DNA from: Streptomyces sp. NBC_00341
Lineage (GTDB): Bacteria; Actinomycetota; Actinomycetes; Streptomycetales; Streptomycetaceae
DNA: 64,000 nucleotides
Direction: 5' to 3'
NCBI RefSeq assembly: GCF_041435055.1
Contig: NZ_CP108002.1
Coordinates: forward strand, 5,146,001 to 5,210,000
Shown here: positions 17,743 through 26,408 of the stretch, one piece after another
Position numbering within the stretch: position 1 is the first letter of the stretch
Layout of the letters: each line of letters begins with the position of its first letter
Translations under genes and position numbers: made by a program
The notes under the pieces: generated by a model
Seen by the model: the letters and a program-made list of their open reading frames with translations, nothing else
The model's database searches: none
What the model was told of the DNA's origin: nothing

Positions 17743-18105
17743 ATGAGCAAGGCCTACAACGTCATGGCCGCGACCTGCCCCAGTCGCACCGTCCTGAACC
17801 GGATCGGGGCGCGCTGGACGGTGTTCGTCGTGAACGCGCTGGACGCCGGCCCGATGCGATTCACTCAACTCAAGTCACATGTAAGGGGGATCACGCCGAA
17901 GGCGCTCATCGAGACGCTTCGCGCGATGGAGTACGACGGTCTGGTCTCCCGCACGGAGATCCCCGCGAACCCCCCGCATGTCGAATACGCCCTCACCGAC
18001 CTCGGCCGGTCACTGCTCATGCCGCTCCGTGCCGTACGGGAATGGGCCGAGCGCCACGTCCCCGACATCGAACGCGCCCGCGCGCAGGCCGACGCGCTGC
18101 GGTGA
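17743..18105 (+). CDS. HxlR-family transcriptional regulator
   Basis: A 120-residue winged-helix protein of the HxlR family. It shows the N-terminal cysteine (CPSRTVLNRIG), the core RWTVFVVNALDAGPMRFTQL, and the wing SRTEIPANPPHVEY followed by LTDLGRSLL. HxlR proteins act as dimers, often sensing aldehydes, quinones or other thiol-reactive compounds. GGGAGG precedes the ATG at 17743. Divergent from the MFS gene and sharing a palindromic operator with it. Confidence 0.92.
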   Translation: MSKAYNVMAATCPSRTVLNRIGARWTVFVVNALDAGPMRFTQLKSHVRGITPKALIETLRAMEYDGLVSRTEIPANPPHVEYALTDLGRSLLMPLRAVREWAERHVPDIERARAQADALR

Positions 18106-18159
18106 CGTGCCTGAGGCGGTAGCGCCAGGGGTGCCCGAAGCCGCCACTCCGGGGTCGCC

Positions 18160-18762
18160 CTAGCCGGGCGTGGCGGAGCCGGGTGCGGTGGAGCCGGTCG
18201 GCGAAGCCTGCTGGTAGAGCACCACCAACGCACCGTGCACAGGCTGTTCATCCCCGCCTTCCGCCCCGCCTTGCGCCCCGTCCTCCGTCCCGCCGTCCGC
18301 CCCGTCCTCGGCGTCGTCGACCAGTCCGGCGAGGGCCTCTCCGAGTTGCTTCGCCTTCGCGGGGCTGAGACGCAAGTGGCGCAGGGTCAGGTGGGGTTCG
18401 ACGGGGGAGCGGTCCAGCTCCTGGGCGACTGCGGCGAGCATCGCGGCGGTGCCGGCCGCCTGCGGTTCGGCGACGACCATGTGGCGGGCCGTGCGCTGGT
18501 AGTACTGCTCGGTGCCGCCGCGGACCTGGCGGGTCTCCGCGATGTGGATCAGCCCGGCCTCGCGGAGCACCTTGAGGTGATGGGCGACGTTGCCCTTCTT
18601 CGCGTCGAGCTGCGCCGCGAGCCGGCTGACGGTGGCGGGCCGGTGGCCCAGGGCGAAGAGCAGCCGCTGCCGCAACGGGTGGGCGAGGGCGGCGAACTGC
18701 TCGGGCGCGCCGATCTCCAGGACGTCCTCGGGGGGCGGTGAGTGGGAAGGCTGATCTCGCAT
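18160..18762 (-). CDS. ArsR-type helix-turn-helix regulator
   Basis: A 200-residue regulator with an ArsR-like winged-helix domain at about residues 20-100 (FAALAHPLRQRLLFALG, KKGNVAHHLKVLREAGLI) followed by a helical segment and an acidic, glycine-rich low-complexity tail (DDAEDGADGG and similar). It has no visible metal-binding cysteine pair, so it is probably not a metal sensor. The ATG at 18762 is preferred over longer frames because a palindromic operator lies directly upstream. Divergent from the S41 peptidase gene, which it may control. Confidence 0.85.
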   Translation of the reverse strand: MRDQPSHSPPPEDVLEIGAPEQFAALAHPLRQRLLFALGHRPATVSRLAAQLDAKKGNVAHHLKVLREAGLIHIAETRQVRGGTEQYYQRTARHMVVAEPQAAGTAAMLAAVAQELDRSPVEPHLTLRHLRLSPAKAKQLGEALAGLVDDAEDGADGGTEDGAQGGAEGGDEQPVHGALVVLYQQASPTGSTAPGSATPG

Positions 18763-18766
18763 ACCG

Positions 18767-18792
18767 AAAGTGTCTAAAAGCTTTGACGCTTT
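18767..18792. promoter_or_regulatory. 26-bp near-palindrome, candidate ArsR-type operator
   Basis: Outer arms AAAGTGTC and GACGCTTT are nearly reverse complements, around an AAAGCTTT-like centre. It lies 5 bases upstream of the regulator start and 28 bases upstream of the peptidase start, so one dimer could block both promoters. Confidence 0.6.
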
Positions 18793-18819
18793 CGCAAGTG
18801 GGGTGCTGTACTCCCTCCC

Positions 18820-19725
18820 ATGACGACACCGACGAAGCTTCAGCCCGCCCACGTGATCGACGAGACGGTCCGGCTCCTGACCGAGCGCTACGTCTTCCCC
18901 GAGGCTGCCGAACAGATAGCGGGCCTGCTCCAACTACGCCTGGCCGAGGGCGCGTACGACGTCGAGGACGCCGAGGAGCTGTCCCGTCTGGTCACCGCGG
19001 ACCTGCAGTCCGTCAACGGCGACCGGCACCTGAGACTGAAGCACCACGCGGAGCCGGTGCCCCCGAAGGAGGGGGCGGCCACGCTGGAGGCGATGCGCCG
19101 GGACTTCGACACCTCGCTGGGCGGTGCGCCCCGGCTGGAGCTGCTCGACGGAGGGGTCGCCGTGGTGGAGCTGGCTCCGATGCTGTTCCCGCTGGAGTGG
19201 GCCGCCGAACCGCTGAGCGCCGCCCTCACCCTGGCCTCCCGCGCCGAGGCGCTGATCGTGGACCTGCGCGGCAACCGGGGCGGCGACCCGGACACGGTGG
19301 CCTTCGTCTGCGGTTACCTGCTGGACGAGCGCACCCACCTCAACTCCATGTACTGGCGCGGCGGCGAGCGCACCGAGCAGTCGTGGAGCCCGCCGTACGT
19401 TCCCGGCGCGCGCTTCGGCGGCAGGAAGCCGGTGTACGTGCTGACCGGCGAAAGCACCTTCTCCGCCGCCGAGGAGCTGGCGTACGACCTCCAGCAGCTC
19501 GGCCGCGCCGTGGTCGTCGGCGAGAGCACCCGGGGCGGCGCGCACCCGTGCCAGGGCTGGACCGTGCACCCGCACCTGGAGGCCACCGTCCCCTTCGGCC
19601 GCGCCATCAACCCCGTATCCGGCACGAACTGGGAGGGCGTCGGTGTCCAGCCGGACGTCCCCTGCGCCGCCGCCGACTCCCTCGGCCGGGCGCACACGCT
19701 GGCCCTTGCCCAACTGGCTTGCTGA
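18820..19725 (+). CDS. S41-family (tail-specific protease-like) peptidase
   Basis: A 301-residue protein with the S41 core: DLRGNRGGDPDTVAF (oxyanion region) near residue 148 and the nucleophile segment TGESTFSAAEELAY near residue 209, where the serine of TFSAAE is the expected nucleophile. An N-terminal helical cap is present; there is no PDZ domain, signal peptide or membrane helix, so it is an intracellular, IRBP-like short form. Substrate unknown. Divergent from, and probably regulated by, the ArsR-type protein. Confidence 0.87.
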   Translation: MTTPTKLQPAHVIDETVRLLTERYVFPEAAEQIAGLLQLRLAEGAYDVEDAEELSRLVTADLQSVNGDRHLRLKHHAEPVPPKEGAATLEAMRRDFDTSLGGAPRLELLDGGVAVVELAPMLFPLEWAAEPLSAALTLASRAEALIVDLRGNRGGDPDTVAFVCGYLLDERTHLNSMYWRGGERTEQSWSPPYVPGARFGGRKPVYVLTGESTFSAAEELAYDLQQLGRAVVVGESTRGGAHPCQGWTVHPHLEATVPFGRAINPVSGTNWEGVGVQPDVPCAAADSLGRAHTLALAQLAC

Positions 19726-20070
19726 GCAGGTCTGTTCGACGGGAGGTCGCCAGTCGCGAGCCAGCGTCCGGGTCCGGAAGCGCTTGTTGCGGGTCAGGAC
19801 GTTGGTGGCGTGAGCTGTTGGCGGATCAGCTGGTGAGCGAGTGGGCACCACCCGACGCACCTCTCCCCGTCGGGGGCCTCGGACGTAAGGGGCCGGTGGG
19901 CTCGAAGAGGCCGGAGCTGAGACCACGAGCAGGCAACACCTCAAAGGCAGGGCTTCCTGTTTGCCACCACAGCCGGCCAGGAGTCGCCGGTCCAGAGCGT
20001 GTTTGAGAACTGGGATCGGACCCGGCCATGGCCCCCGCACGTGTATGGAGTTACGGCTAGGCTCGCCCGC
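19726..20070. other. Intergenic region, nothing recognised
   Basis: A 345-base gap after the peptidase gene. Open frames on the minus strand are low-complexity Arg/Pro/Ser and have no protein-like features. No palindrome, repeat or RNA motif stood out. It may be a remnant of a lost gene. Confidence 0.4.
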
Positions 20071-21129
20071 ATGCTGAAGCGGCTTCCGTTCGACGATGCG
20101 CTGCGCTCCACCGTGGGCATTCCGAGGCAGAGCAAACTTCTGGACAGCAGTCCGCGGTCACGGGTGTGGCGGGTCCGGCTGGCCGACCGGAGTCTGGTGA
20201 TCGTCAAGCAGATCACCGATGGCGGGGACACAGGCGCCGACGCCGACACGCGCTTCGCGCGGGAGGTCGCCGGGCTGCGCCTGGCGGGGCGGGCGACCGG
20301 GCCCGCCGTGGCTCCAGCGGTGATCGCCACGGACGTGCCCGCGCGGGTGATGGTCCTCGATCACCTGGATGACCTCGGCAAGACGGACGACTGGATGCCT
20401 GGGTACGCCGAGTCGCTCGCCCGGCTGCACGCCCTGACCGGACCCGACGACGCGGGCGCGCTCCCGGCCTGGTCGGGGCCCACGGCCGCCGACGCGGAAT
20501 CCTTCCTCGCCCTGGCCCGGTCGCTCGACGTGCCCGTCCCGTCCGGGGTGCTCGATGAACTCGCCGCTCTTCTGGACCGGTTGGACCCCACGCCGCATCA
20601 TGCGCTGCTGCACGGCGACCCGTGCCCCGGCAACGACCTGCGCACCACCGACGGTGTCCGTTTCGTCGACTTCGAACGGGCCTCGCTCGGCAACGGACTG
20701 GTCGAACTCGCCTACTTCCGGATCGGCTTCCCCACCTGCTGGTGCGCGATGTCGGTCACCGCGGCTCCGCTCGCGGAGGTGGAGGACATCTACCGGACCA
20801 CCTGGCGCGGACTCACGGGCAGGGATGTGCCGGGCGACCTGGCCGACGCGTGCGCCGGCTGGCTGATCCAGGGAGACGCGCTCGTCGAGCGGGCCCACCG
20901 CGGGACGGTCGACCAGCTCGCTCGGGTACCCACCGAGGACTTCGAGTGGGGCTACATCTCTGCCCGCGAGCGGCTCGTCCACCGCCTCGGCGTGGTCGCC
21001 GACATGACCCGCGGCCACGATCATCTGCACGCCGTGGGCCGCCTCAGCTCCGCCTTGGCCGTGCGTCTGTTGGAATGCTGGCCGAAACTGCGGCCGCTGC
21101 CCACGCACGACACCCGCCCGTGGTTCTAG
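20071..21129 (+). CDS. Aminoglycoside-phosphotransferase-family kinase
   Basis: A 352-residue protein with a kinase-like APH fold. The N-lobe carries VWRVRLADRSLVIVKQ; the catalytic loop is LLHGDPCPGND and the metal-binding segment is VDFERAS. The substrate may be an antibiotic, a sugar, choline or a small metabolite; nothing nearby settles this. The start at 20071 (MLKRLPF) is preferred; a GTG at 19999 would add 24 residues of doubtful character and no good ribosome site separates them. Stands alone. Confidence 0.82.
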   Translation: MLKRLPFDDALRSTVGIPRQSKLLDSSPRSRVWRVRLADRSLVIVKQITDGGDTGADADTRFAREVAGLRLAGRATGPAVAPAVIATDVPARVMVLDHLDDLGKTDDWMPGYAESLARLHALTGPDDAGALPAWSGPTAADAESFLALARSLDVPVPSGVLDELAALLDRLDPTPHHALLHGDPCPGNDLRTTDGVRFVDFERASLGNGLVELAYFRIGFPTCWCAMSVTAAPLAEVEDIYRTTWRGLTGRDVPGDLADACAGWLIQGDALVERAHRGTVDQLARVPTEDFEWGYISARERLVHRLGVVADMTRGHDHLHAVGRLSSALAVRLLECWPKLRPLPTHDTRPWF

Positions 21130-21237
21130 GTCGCCGGACCTCGGCCCCAGGGTCCGCGAGGATCGGTCGCGGGCCCGATGCGGCACCCCGGAGCGGGCGG
21201 ACATTCTTGCGGTGAACCTGCCAAGAGGGAGTGCGTG

Positions 21238-21783
21238 ATGTCGTCCATCGAGAACATGCGGTACCCGGAGCCCCGCTACCACGGTGCCGAGGGTGAGGTG
21301 AACGCGTTCTTCCGTCCGGCCGACACCCCGCCGGAGGTCTCGTCGCCGGTCGGATCGACCAGCTACCTCGCCACGCAGGAATCGACGGGCGGCGAATTCG
21401 GGCTCTACAAAGGTGTGTTGGGGCCTCATTCGGCAGGTGCGAAGACGCACTTCCACCGGGCGATGTCGGAGTCCTTCTACATTCTCTCCGGCGAACTGGA
21501 GCTCTTCAATGGAGAGAAGTGGGTCACCGGCCGCGAGGGCGACTTCCTGTACGTGCCGGTCGGCGGTCTGCACGCCTTCAAGAACGTGACCGACGCCCCC
21601 ATGTCCATGCTCATGCTCTTCTCCCCGGGCTCCCCGCGTGAGGAGTACTTCGAGCGGGTCGCGGAGATGTCGCGGCGCGGCCCCGGGGAGCTGAAGGAGT
21701 TCCGTATCCGGCACGACAGCTACTTCGTGGAGGACTTCGACTTCGGGAACGGGAGCGGGAGCGCGAACGGGCGGCCGGAATAG
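21238..21783 (+). CDS. Cupin-domain protein
   Basis: A 181-residue single-domain cupin. Motif 1 is represented by HFHRAMSESFYILSGELE and motif 2 by GDFLYVPVGGLHAFKN, with His, His, Glu and a final His available to bind a metal. Function could be an isomerase, dioxygenase or sensor of small molecules. AGAGGGAG precedes the ATG at 21238. No operon partner overlaps it. Confidence 0.85.
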   Translation: MSSIENMRYPEPRYHGAEGEVNAFFRPADTPPEVSSPVGSTSYLATQESTGGEFGLYKGVLGPHSAGAKTHFHRAMSESFYILSGELELFNGEKWVTGREGDFLYVPVGGLHAFKNVTDAPMSMLMLFSPGSPREEYFERVAEMSRRGPGELKEFRIRHDSYFVEDFDFGNGSGSANGRPE

Positions 21784-21966
21784 CCTTACGCGATAAACCC
21801 CTTCACGCCCCCGCATCCGTCACGACGACGACGAGTTCCGCGTCCGGTGGGCACAACCGCGGGAGCGGGCGACGTATTCAATCCATCATGCAGAGCACGC
21901 TGGACGGCCCCTCCGACAGTCGACCCAGGTCGAGCGGCCGACGCGAACACCCCAGGAGGCTGCCCC

Positions 21967-22377
21967 ATGCCGGTCGACGCCACGGCGCACATACGCATCG
22001 CCCGCCCCTCCCGCGACCTCCGGGCGGCGGAACGCTTCTGGGTCTCCGGGCTCGGGCTCGGCGTCCAGTACCGGCACGAGGCCGACGGCACACCGGGCCG
22101 GCACTCGCTGCTGATGGTCGGGTGGCCCGACGCGGCCTGGCACCTCGAACTCGTCCACGACCCCGCCGCCCCCACGGACCCGCGCCCCACCCCGGAGGAC
22201 CTGCTGGTCGTCTACCTCGGCGAACCGGTGCCGGACCCCCTCGTGGAGCGGCTCGAACAGCACGGCGGCAAGCGGGTGCCCGCGCACAATCCGTACTGGG
22301 ACACCTGGGGCGTGACGATCCAGGACCCGGACGGATATCTCCTGGTGCTCTCCACCAGGAACTGGTCCAACTCCTAG
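21967..22377 (+). CDS. VOC/glyoxalase-family protein
   Basis: A 136-residue vicinal-oxygen-chelate protein. It begins with HIRIARPSRDLRAAERFW, has ERLEQHGGKRVPAHNPYWD in the second half and ends DPDGYLLVLSTR, typical of glyoxalase/bleomycin-resistance proteins. It may act in detoxification or drug binding. AGGAGG lies eight bases before the ATG at 21967. Confidence 0.85.
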   Translation: MPVDATAHIRIARPSRDLRAAERFWVSGLGLGVQYRHEADGTPGRHSLLMVGWPDAAWHLELVHDPAAPTDPRPTPEDLLVVYLGEPVPDPLVERLEQHGGKRVPAHNPYWDTWGVTIQDPDGYLLVLSTRNWSNS

Positions 22378-22631
22378 AAAGACGGCAAAGCGCCCTCACG
22401 TCTCGATCTGGACATTTAAGGGTTCATTTCAGGACCGGGGAGTCGTGGGTGATTGCTATGTGCAGTCACCCTGAGCGATCTTCGTAAGGCGAGAAAGGGA
22501 GAGCAGAAACGGCGGCAATTCGAGTCAGGCGAATGGGTTTTCGACGTGTCTTCGTTCGCCCGGTCCTGACGCAGCTCTCCCGTTCGAGCGCCGAGTATCG
22601 AATATCGAATGCCCGACGAAAAGGAGTTCCT

Positions 22632-22985
22632 GTGATTTCAAGGACGAAGAGGGTCGCCCGTTCCCTGGGCGTGGCGATCGCCGCCACCGCTGCGGTCACG
22701 ATGGTCATGCCCACGAGCAACGCCTTCGCCATCGACCACGTCGAGTGCCGCGGCGGGGAGAACTTCCTGAAGGTCTGGTCCCACCTGGACGGCCGTACCA
22801 GCGTGGACTGCTACGCCAACAAGGGCCGGACCGGCTTCGGCAGTTGGTGGGTCGACCGCATCTCGACGGGCAACAACGACCTCATCTACTACGACGCGAA
22901 CGGCGACTCGGTCCGCATCAACCGGTGGACCGACATCACGTTCCCGAACAACCCGCCGCGGGTCAAGGACATCGAGATCCTCTGA
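22632..22985 (+). CDS. Secreted beta/gamma-crystallin, Streptomyces killer-toxin-like protein
   Basis: A 117-residue precursor with a Sec signal peptide (basic start, hydrophobic core AIAATAAVTMVM, predicted cleavage after AFA at residue 33). The 84-residue mature protein contains two cysteines and the segment ISTGNNDLIYYDANGDSVR, which I recognise from SKLP, the Streptomyces killer-toxin-like protein with a beta/gamma-crystallin fold and activity against yeast and filamentous fungi. That assignment is from recalled sequence. GTG start with AAAAGGAG seven bases upstream. No immunity gene is evident nearby. Confidence 0.8.
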   Translation: MISRTKRVARSLGVAIAATAAVTMVMPTSNAFAIDHVECRGGENFLKVWSHLDGRTSVDCYANKGRTGFGSWWVDRISTGNNDLIYYDANGDSVRINRWTDITFPNNPPRVKDIEIL

Positions 22986-23097
22986 CACCCTCCACAGCTG
23001 TCCCTTTGGGCCCGCGCGCCGGCGCCCGAAGGCAGGCAGCCGTCGGCCGGGCATGTCGTCGGGGACGAGATGCCCGGCGCGCGGACGCGGGAACGGG

Positions 23098-23766
23098 TCA
23101 GCTGGTCCAGAGGACCGGGCTGTCGCTGTACGCGTCGCCCTCGTCGAACGAGGCGGCCGCGATGGGCGTGGTCTTCGTGGCGCTGAGCGAGCAGGTCTCG
23201 TACGACGCGCCCTTGGTGGTGAATTCGCTGGGTGCTGATTCGCTGTCGCACTTGCCCGGGAGGTCACCGATCAGGACGATGCCCGTGGGGCCGCCGTCGG
23301 CCAGCTCGCCGCGCAGCCTCAGCGACGCGTACGAGAGGTCGGTGCCGCCGACGTTCTCCACCTTCATACGGATGTAGTAGGGCGTCATGCCCTTCGCCTT
23401 CGCGCCGAATCCGGCCATGTCGGCCTCGGCGCCCTTCTCGATCGCCGTGACGGTCACGGCGATGGTGCCCTTCTTGTCGGTCCCGTACTTGAAGGGCAGC
23501 ACCGCCTTCTCGCCGACCTTGAGCTTCGTGCCCGGCGCGGTCGTGTCGCCCCCGGCCGGAGCGCCACCGGCGTCGCCGGGGTCCGCGGACGGGCTGCTCG
23601 GGTCTGCCGCCGCCGAGTCGGACGCCGCCGGGTCGGCAGACGCCGGGGCGGACGCCGAGGGCGAGTCCTGAGCCGATGCCGAGTCGTCGCCGTCATTGCA
23701 GGCCGTGAGCCCGAGCCCCATGGTGGCGAGAGCGGCTGCGAAGAAGATGCGTCCCTTGTGTGTCAT
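23098..23766 (-). CDS. Secreted lipoprotein with DUF4352-like domain
   Basis: A 222-residue lipoprotein. The signal peptide ends in the lipobox GLTAC with the lipidated cysteine at residue 23, followed by a Ser/Ala/Asp/Pro-rich linker (about residues 25-75) and a C-terminal beta-sandwich (about 80-222) with the pattern VTVTAIEKG and YYIRMKVENVGGTDLSYASLRL of DUF4352-type extracellular domains. Two cysteines in the domain (in PGKCD and YETCS) may form a disulfide. Located on the outer face of the membrane; role unknown. Confidence 0.83.
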   Translation of the reverse strand: MTHKGRIFFAAALATMGLGLTACNDGDDSASAQDSPSASAPASADPAASDSAAADPSSPSADPGDAGGAPAGGDTTAPGTKLKVGEKAVLPFKYGTDKKGTIAVTVTAIEKGAEADMAGFGAKAKGMTPYYIRMKVENVGGTDLSYASLRLRGELADGGPTGIVLIGDLPGKCDSESAPSEFTTKGASYETCSLSATKTTPIAAASFDEGDAYSDSPVLWTS

Positions 23767-23897
23767 TTCGACCTAACTGGCATGAAGAGCTGCCTCGTAC
23801 GACAGCTGGTGCGTTCAGCAGACGCATCTCAGAATGGGTCGGGAATGACACAGGCATGCCACAGGAATGCGACGGGTGCGGCACGGCTCGGCGCGGC

Positions 23898-23977
23898 GAC
23901 GGGCAACGACGGGCAACGACGGGCAATGACGGGCAACGACGGGCAACGACGGGCAACGACGGGCAACGACGGGCAAC
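23898..23977. repeat. 10-bp tandem repeat, eight copies
   Basis: Eight head-to-tail copies of GACGGGCAAC (one with a single substitution) between the lipoprotein gene start and the citrate synthase stop. Not in a gene. A candidate variable-number locus. Confidence 0.95.
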
Positions 23978-24046
23978 GCGGCGACGGACGGCCCGGCTGT
24001 CGCCGGACCGTCCCCGGTCGCCGCTCAATCGCCCCTCAATCGCCGC

Positions 24047-25156
24047 TCAGTTGCCCAGGTCCGCCAGCTGATCGAACCCCGGGATCTCCTGCGGGCTGCG
24101 CGTCCCCGGGCCGGTGTACGTGGCCGAGGGCCGCACCAGGCGGCCCGTCCGCTTCTGCTCCAGGATGTGCGCCGACCAGCCCGCCGTACGGGCGCACGTG
24201 AACATCGACGTGAACATGTGCGCCGGCACCTCCGCGAAGTCCAGCATGATCGCCGCCCAGAACTCCACGTTCGTCGCCAGCACCCGGTCCGGGCGGCGCG
24301 CGTGCAGCTCCTCCAGCGCGGCCTTCTCCAGCGCCTGCGCCACCTCGAAGCGCGGCGCGCCCAGCTCCTCGGCCGTGCGCCGGAGCACGCGGGCGCGGGG
24401 GTCCTCCGCGCGGTAGACGCGGTGCCCGAAGCCCATCAGGCGTTCGCCCTTGTCCAGGGCCTTCTTCACGTACGCGGTGGCGTCCCCGGTCCGCTCGATC
24501 TCCTCGATCATGCCGAGGACGCGGGACGGCGCGCCGCCGTGCAGCGGGCCCGACATGGCCCCCACCGCGCCGGACAGCGCGGCGGCCACGTCGGCGCCGG
24601 TGGAGGCGATGACGCGGGCGGTGAACGTCGAGGCGTTCATGCCGTGCTCGGCGGCGGACGTCCAGTAGGCGTCCACGGCCTTCACATGGCGGGGGTCCGG
24701 CTCGCCGCGCCAGCGGATCATGAACCGTTCGACGACGGACCCGGCCTTGTCGATCTCGCTCTGCGGGACCATCGGCACCCCCTGCCCGCGCGCCGACTGG
24801 GCGACGTACGAGAGCGCCATGACGGCGGCCCGCGCAAGGTTGTTGCGCGCGGTCTCCTCGTCGATGTCCAGGAGGGGTTTCAGGCCCCACACGGGGGCGA
24901 GCATCGCCAGCGCGGACTGCACGTCCACCCGGATGTCACCGGAGTGGACCGGGATCGGGAACGGCTCGGCGGGCGGCAGACCGGGGTTGAACGCCCCGTC
25001 GACCAGCAGCCCCCAGACGTTGCCGAACGACACGTGGCCGACGAGATCCTCGATGTCGACCCCTCGGTAGCGGAGCGAACCGCCTTCCTTGTCGGGTTCG
25101 GCGATCTCCGTTTCGAACGCGACGACTCCTTCGAGTCCGGGTACGAAGTCGGACAT
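24047..25156 (-). CDS. Citrate synthase 2-type protein
   Basis: A 369-residue citrate synthase-family enzyme, typical for short bacterial type I forms. Key segments are AEHGMNASTF (oxaloacetate-site His), GPLHGGAPSRV, GFGHRVYRAEDPRA and a late MFTCARTAGWSAHILEQ. It condenses acetyl-CoA (or possibly propionyl-CoA, as methylcitrate synthase) with oxaloacetate. The ATG at 25156 starts the conserved MSDFVPGLEGVVAFET; the open frame runs further upstream only because of GC bias. Divergent from pdxH. In S. coelicolor the equivalent order is recalled as SCO4387-SCO4388. Confidence 0.92.
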   Translation of the reverse strand: MSDFVPGLEGVVAFETEIAEPDKEGGSLRYRGVDIEDLVGHVSFGNVWGLLVDGAFNPGLPPAEPFPIPVHSGDIRVDVQSALAMLAPVWGLKPLLDIDEETARNNLARAAVMALSYVAQSARGQGVPMVPQSEIDKAGSVVERFMIRWRGEPDPRHVKAVDAYWTSAAEHGMNASTFTARVIASTGADVAAALSGAVGAMSGPLHGGAPSRVLGMIEEIERTGDATAYVKKALDKGERLMGFGHRVYRAEDPRARVLRRTAEELGAPRFEVAQALEKAALEELHARRPDRVLATNVEFWAAIMLDFAEVPAHMFTSMFTCARTAGWSAHILEQKRTGRLVRPSATYTGPGTRSPQEIPGFDQLADLGN

Positions 25157-25333
25157 CAGGCGGCTCCCTCGGATCGGCGGCTGCGGGCGGGCCGCGAACG
25201 GTCCGCCCCACGATATTGGCGGGTTCCGACGTGACCGGGAAGCGTGACATCCGGCACAGCTCCCCGTTCCCTCCCGGAACGGTTGACGACCCTCCTCGCC
25301 GGGCAGACTCGGCCGCTGCGGCAGGATGAGCGT

Positions 25334-26047
25334 GTGTCCACCGCAGATTCCTCCTTCGATTCCACCACCGATCCGGCCGCGATGCGCGAGCAGTACCGTT
25401 CCGAGAGCTTCTCCGAGGACGATCTGGCCGCAGACCCCATGCAGCAGTTCGCCCGCTGGTTCCGGCAGATCGCCGCAGGCGGGATGCTGCACGAACCGAA
25501 CGCCATGGTGGTGTCCACGGCGACGCCCGACGGCGTGCCGTCCTCCCGGACGGTGCTGCTGAAGATGTACGACGAGCGCGGCTTCGTCTTCTTCACCAAC
25601 TACGAGTCCCGCAAGGGCCGCGAGCTGGCCGCCAACCCGCGCGTGTCGCTGCTCTTCCCCTGGCACCCGCTGGCCCGCCAGGTCATCGTCACCGGCAGCG
25701 CGGCCCGCGTCGGCCGCGAGGAGACGGCCGCCTACTTCCGTACCCGCCCGCACGGCTCCCAGCTCGGCGCCTGGGCGAGCGACCAGTCCTCGGTGATCGG
25801 CTCCCGCGAGGAGCTGGTGCGGCGCTACGAGGAGCTGTCGGCCCGCTACCCGGAGGGCGAACAGATCCCGGCGCCCCCGCACTGGGGCGGCTTCCGGGTC
25901 GTCCCGGCCGCGATCGAGTTCTGGCAGGGCCACGAGAACCGGCTGCACGACCGGCTGCGCTACGTACGCGAGGACGTGGATGTGGACGGCGAGGACGGGG
26001 GCGCGGGCGGCGGGGCCGCGTGGCGCGTCGAGCGGCTGTGTCCCTGA
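25334..26047 (+). CDS. pdxH: Pyridoxamine 5'-phosphate oxidase
   Basis: A 237-residue FMN enzyme that oxidises pyridoxine or pyridoxamine 5'-phosphate to pyridoxal phosphate. Conserved segments are [58 protein letters not shown] and [12 protein letters not shown], all hallmarks of PdxH. GTG start at 25334 follows a GAGGAT-like site weakly. Divergent from citrate synthase. A short Asp/Gly-rich insertion near the C-terminus ([11 protein letters not shown]) precedes the terminal WRVERLCP. Confidence 0.96.
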   Translation: MSTADSSFDSTTDPAAMREQYRSESFSEDDLAADPMQQFARWFRQIAAGGMLHEPNAMVVSTATPDGVPSSRTVLLKMYDERGFVFFTNYESRKGRELAANPRVSLLFPWHPLARQVIVTGSAARVGREETAAYFRTRPHGSQLGAWASDQSSVIGSREELVRRYEELSARYPEGEQIPAPPHWGGFRVVPAAIEFWQGHENRLHDRLRYVREDVDVDGEDGGAGGGAAWRVERLCP

Positions 26048-26072
26048 GGGGCCCGGCCCCGGACACGCAGAA

Positions 26073-26205
26073 ACCCGCAGGCTCTGGACCCTCCTTGCGG
26101 AGGGGCCGGCCGGACTAACCGGCGAGCCTGCGGGTCGGTGACTGCTTGGGATTGGCCGGCGACCGGCCTTGCACTGCAAAGAGTGCGACGACGGGCGTCA
26201 GCCCG
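26073..26205. ncRNA. Structured intergenic segment with a three-way junction and three hairpins
   Basis: A perfect 12-bp stem (26073-26084 with 26124-26135) encloses two smaller stems: CCCTCC-TTGC-GGAGGG at 26089-26104 and GCCGG/CCGGC at 26105-26123. Three more stem-loops follow: 26154-26168 (GGCCGG/CCGGCC), 26171-26186 (GCACT/AGTGC) and 26192-26205 (CGGGC/GCCCG). This is far more base pairing than a single terminator needs. It lies between pdxH and a same-strand PAS gene, so it could be a terminator complex, a leader element or a small RNA. Strand cannot be fixed. Confidence 0.5.
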
Positions 26206-26408
26206 CAGTCACCTCACGAGTCCGAAAAGAAATCACTTCCGGAGCACCTCCCTTCATGTGTACCCACAGCCTAGGAACCGCCCCCGGGGCCGCACAACCG
26301 AATTATCCGCGTCATTGATTTCGGTGAAGTCGCTGTGTGCTGGGTCACGTTCGAGTTCAATGGTCTGACGTGCAGTAATGCCGGACACGTCCTGCAGGGG
26401 GTACGGGG

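Noticed and set aside
19726..20070. Transposase remnant
   Set aside because: No catalytic motif, terminal repeat or recognisable translated segment was found.
23693..24028. 111-codon minus-strand frame across the 10-bp repeat
   Set aside because: It exists because the repeat (period 30 in codons) has no stop; the protein is a low-complexity repeat with no features.
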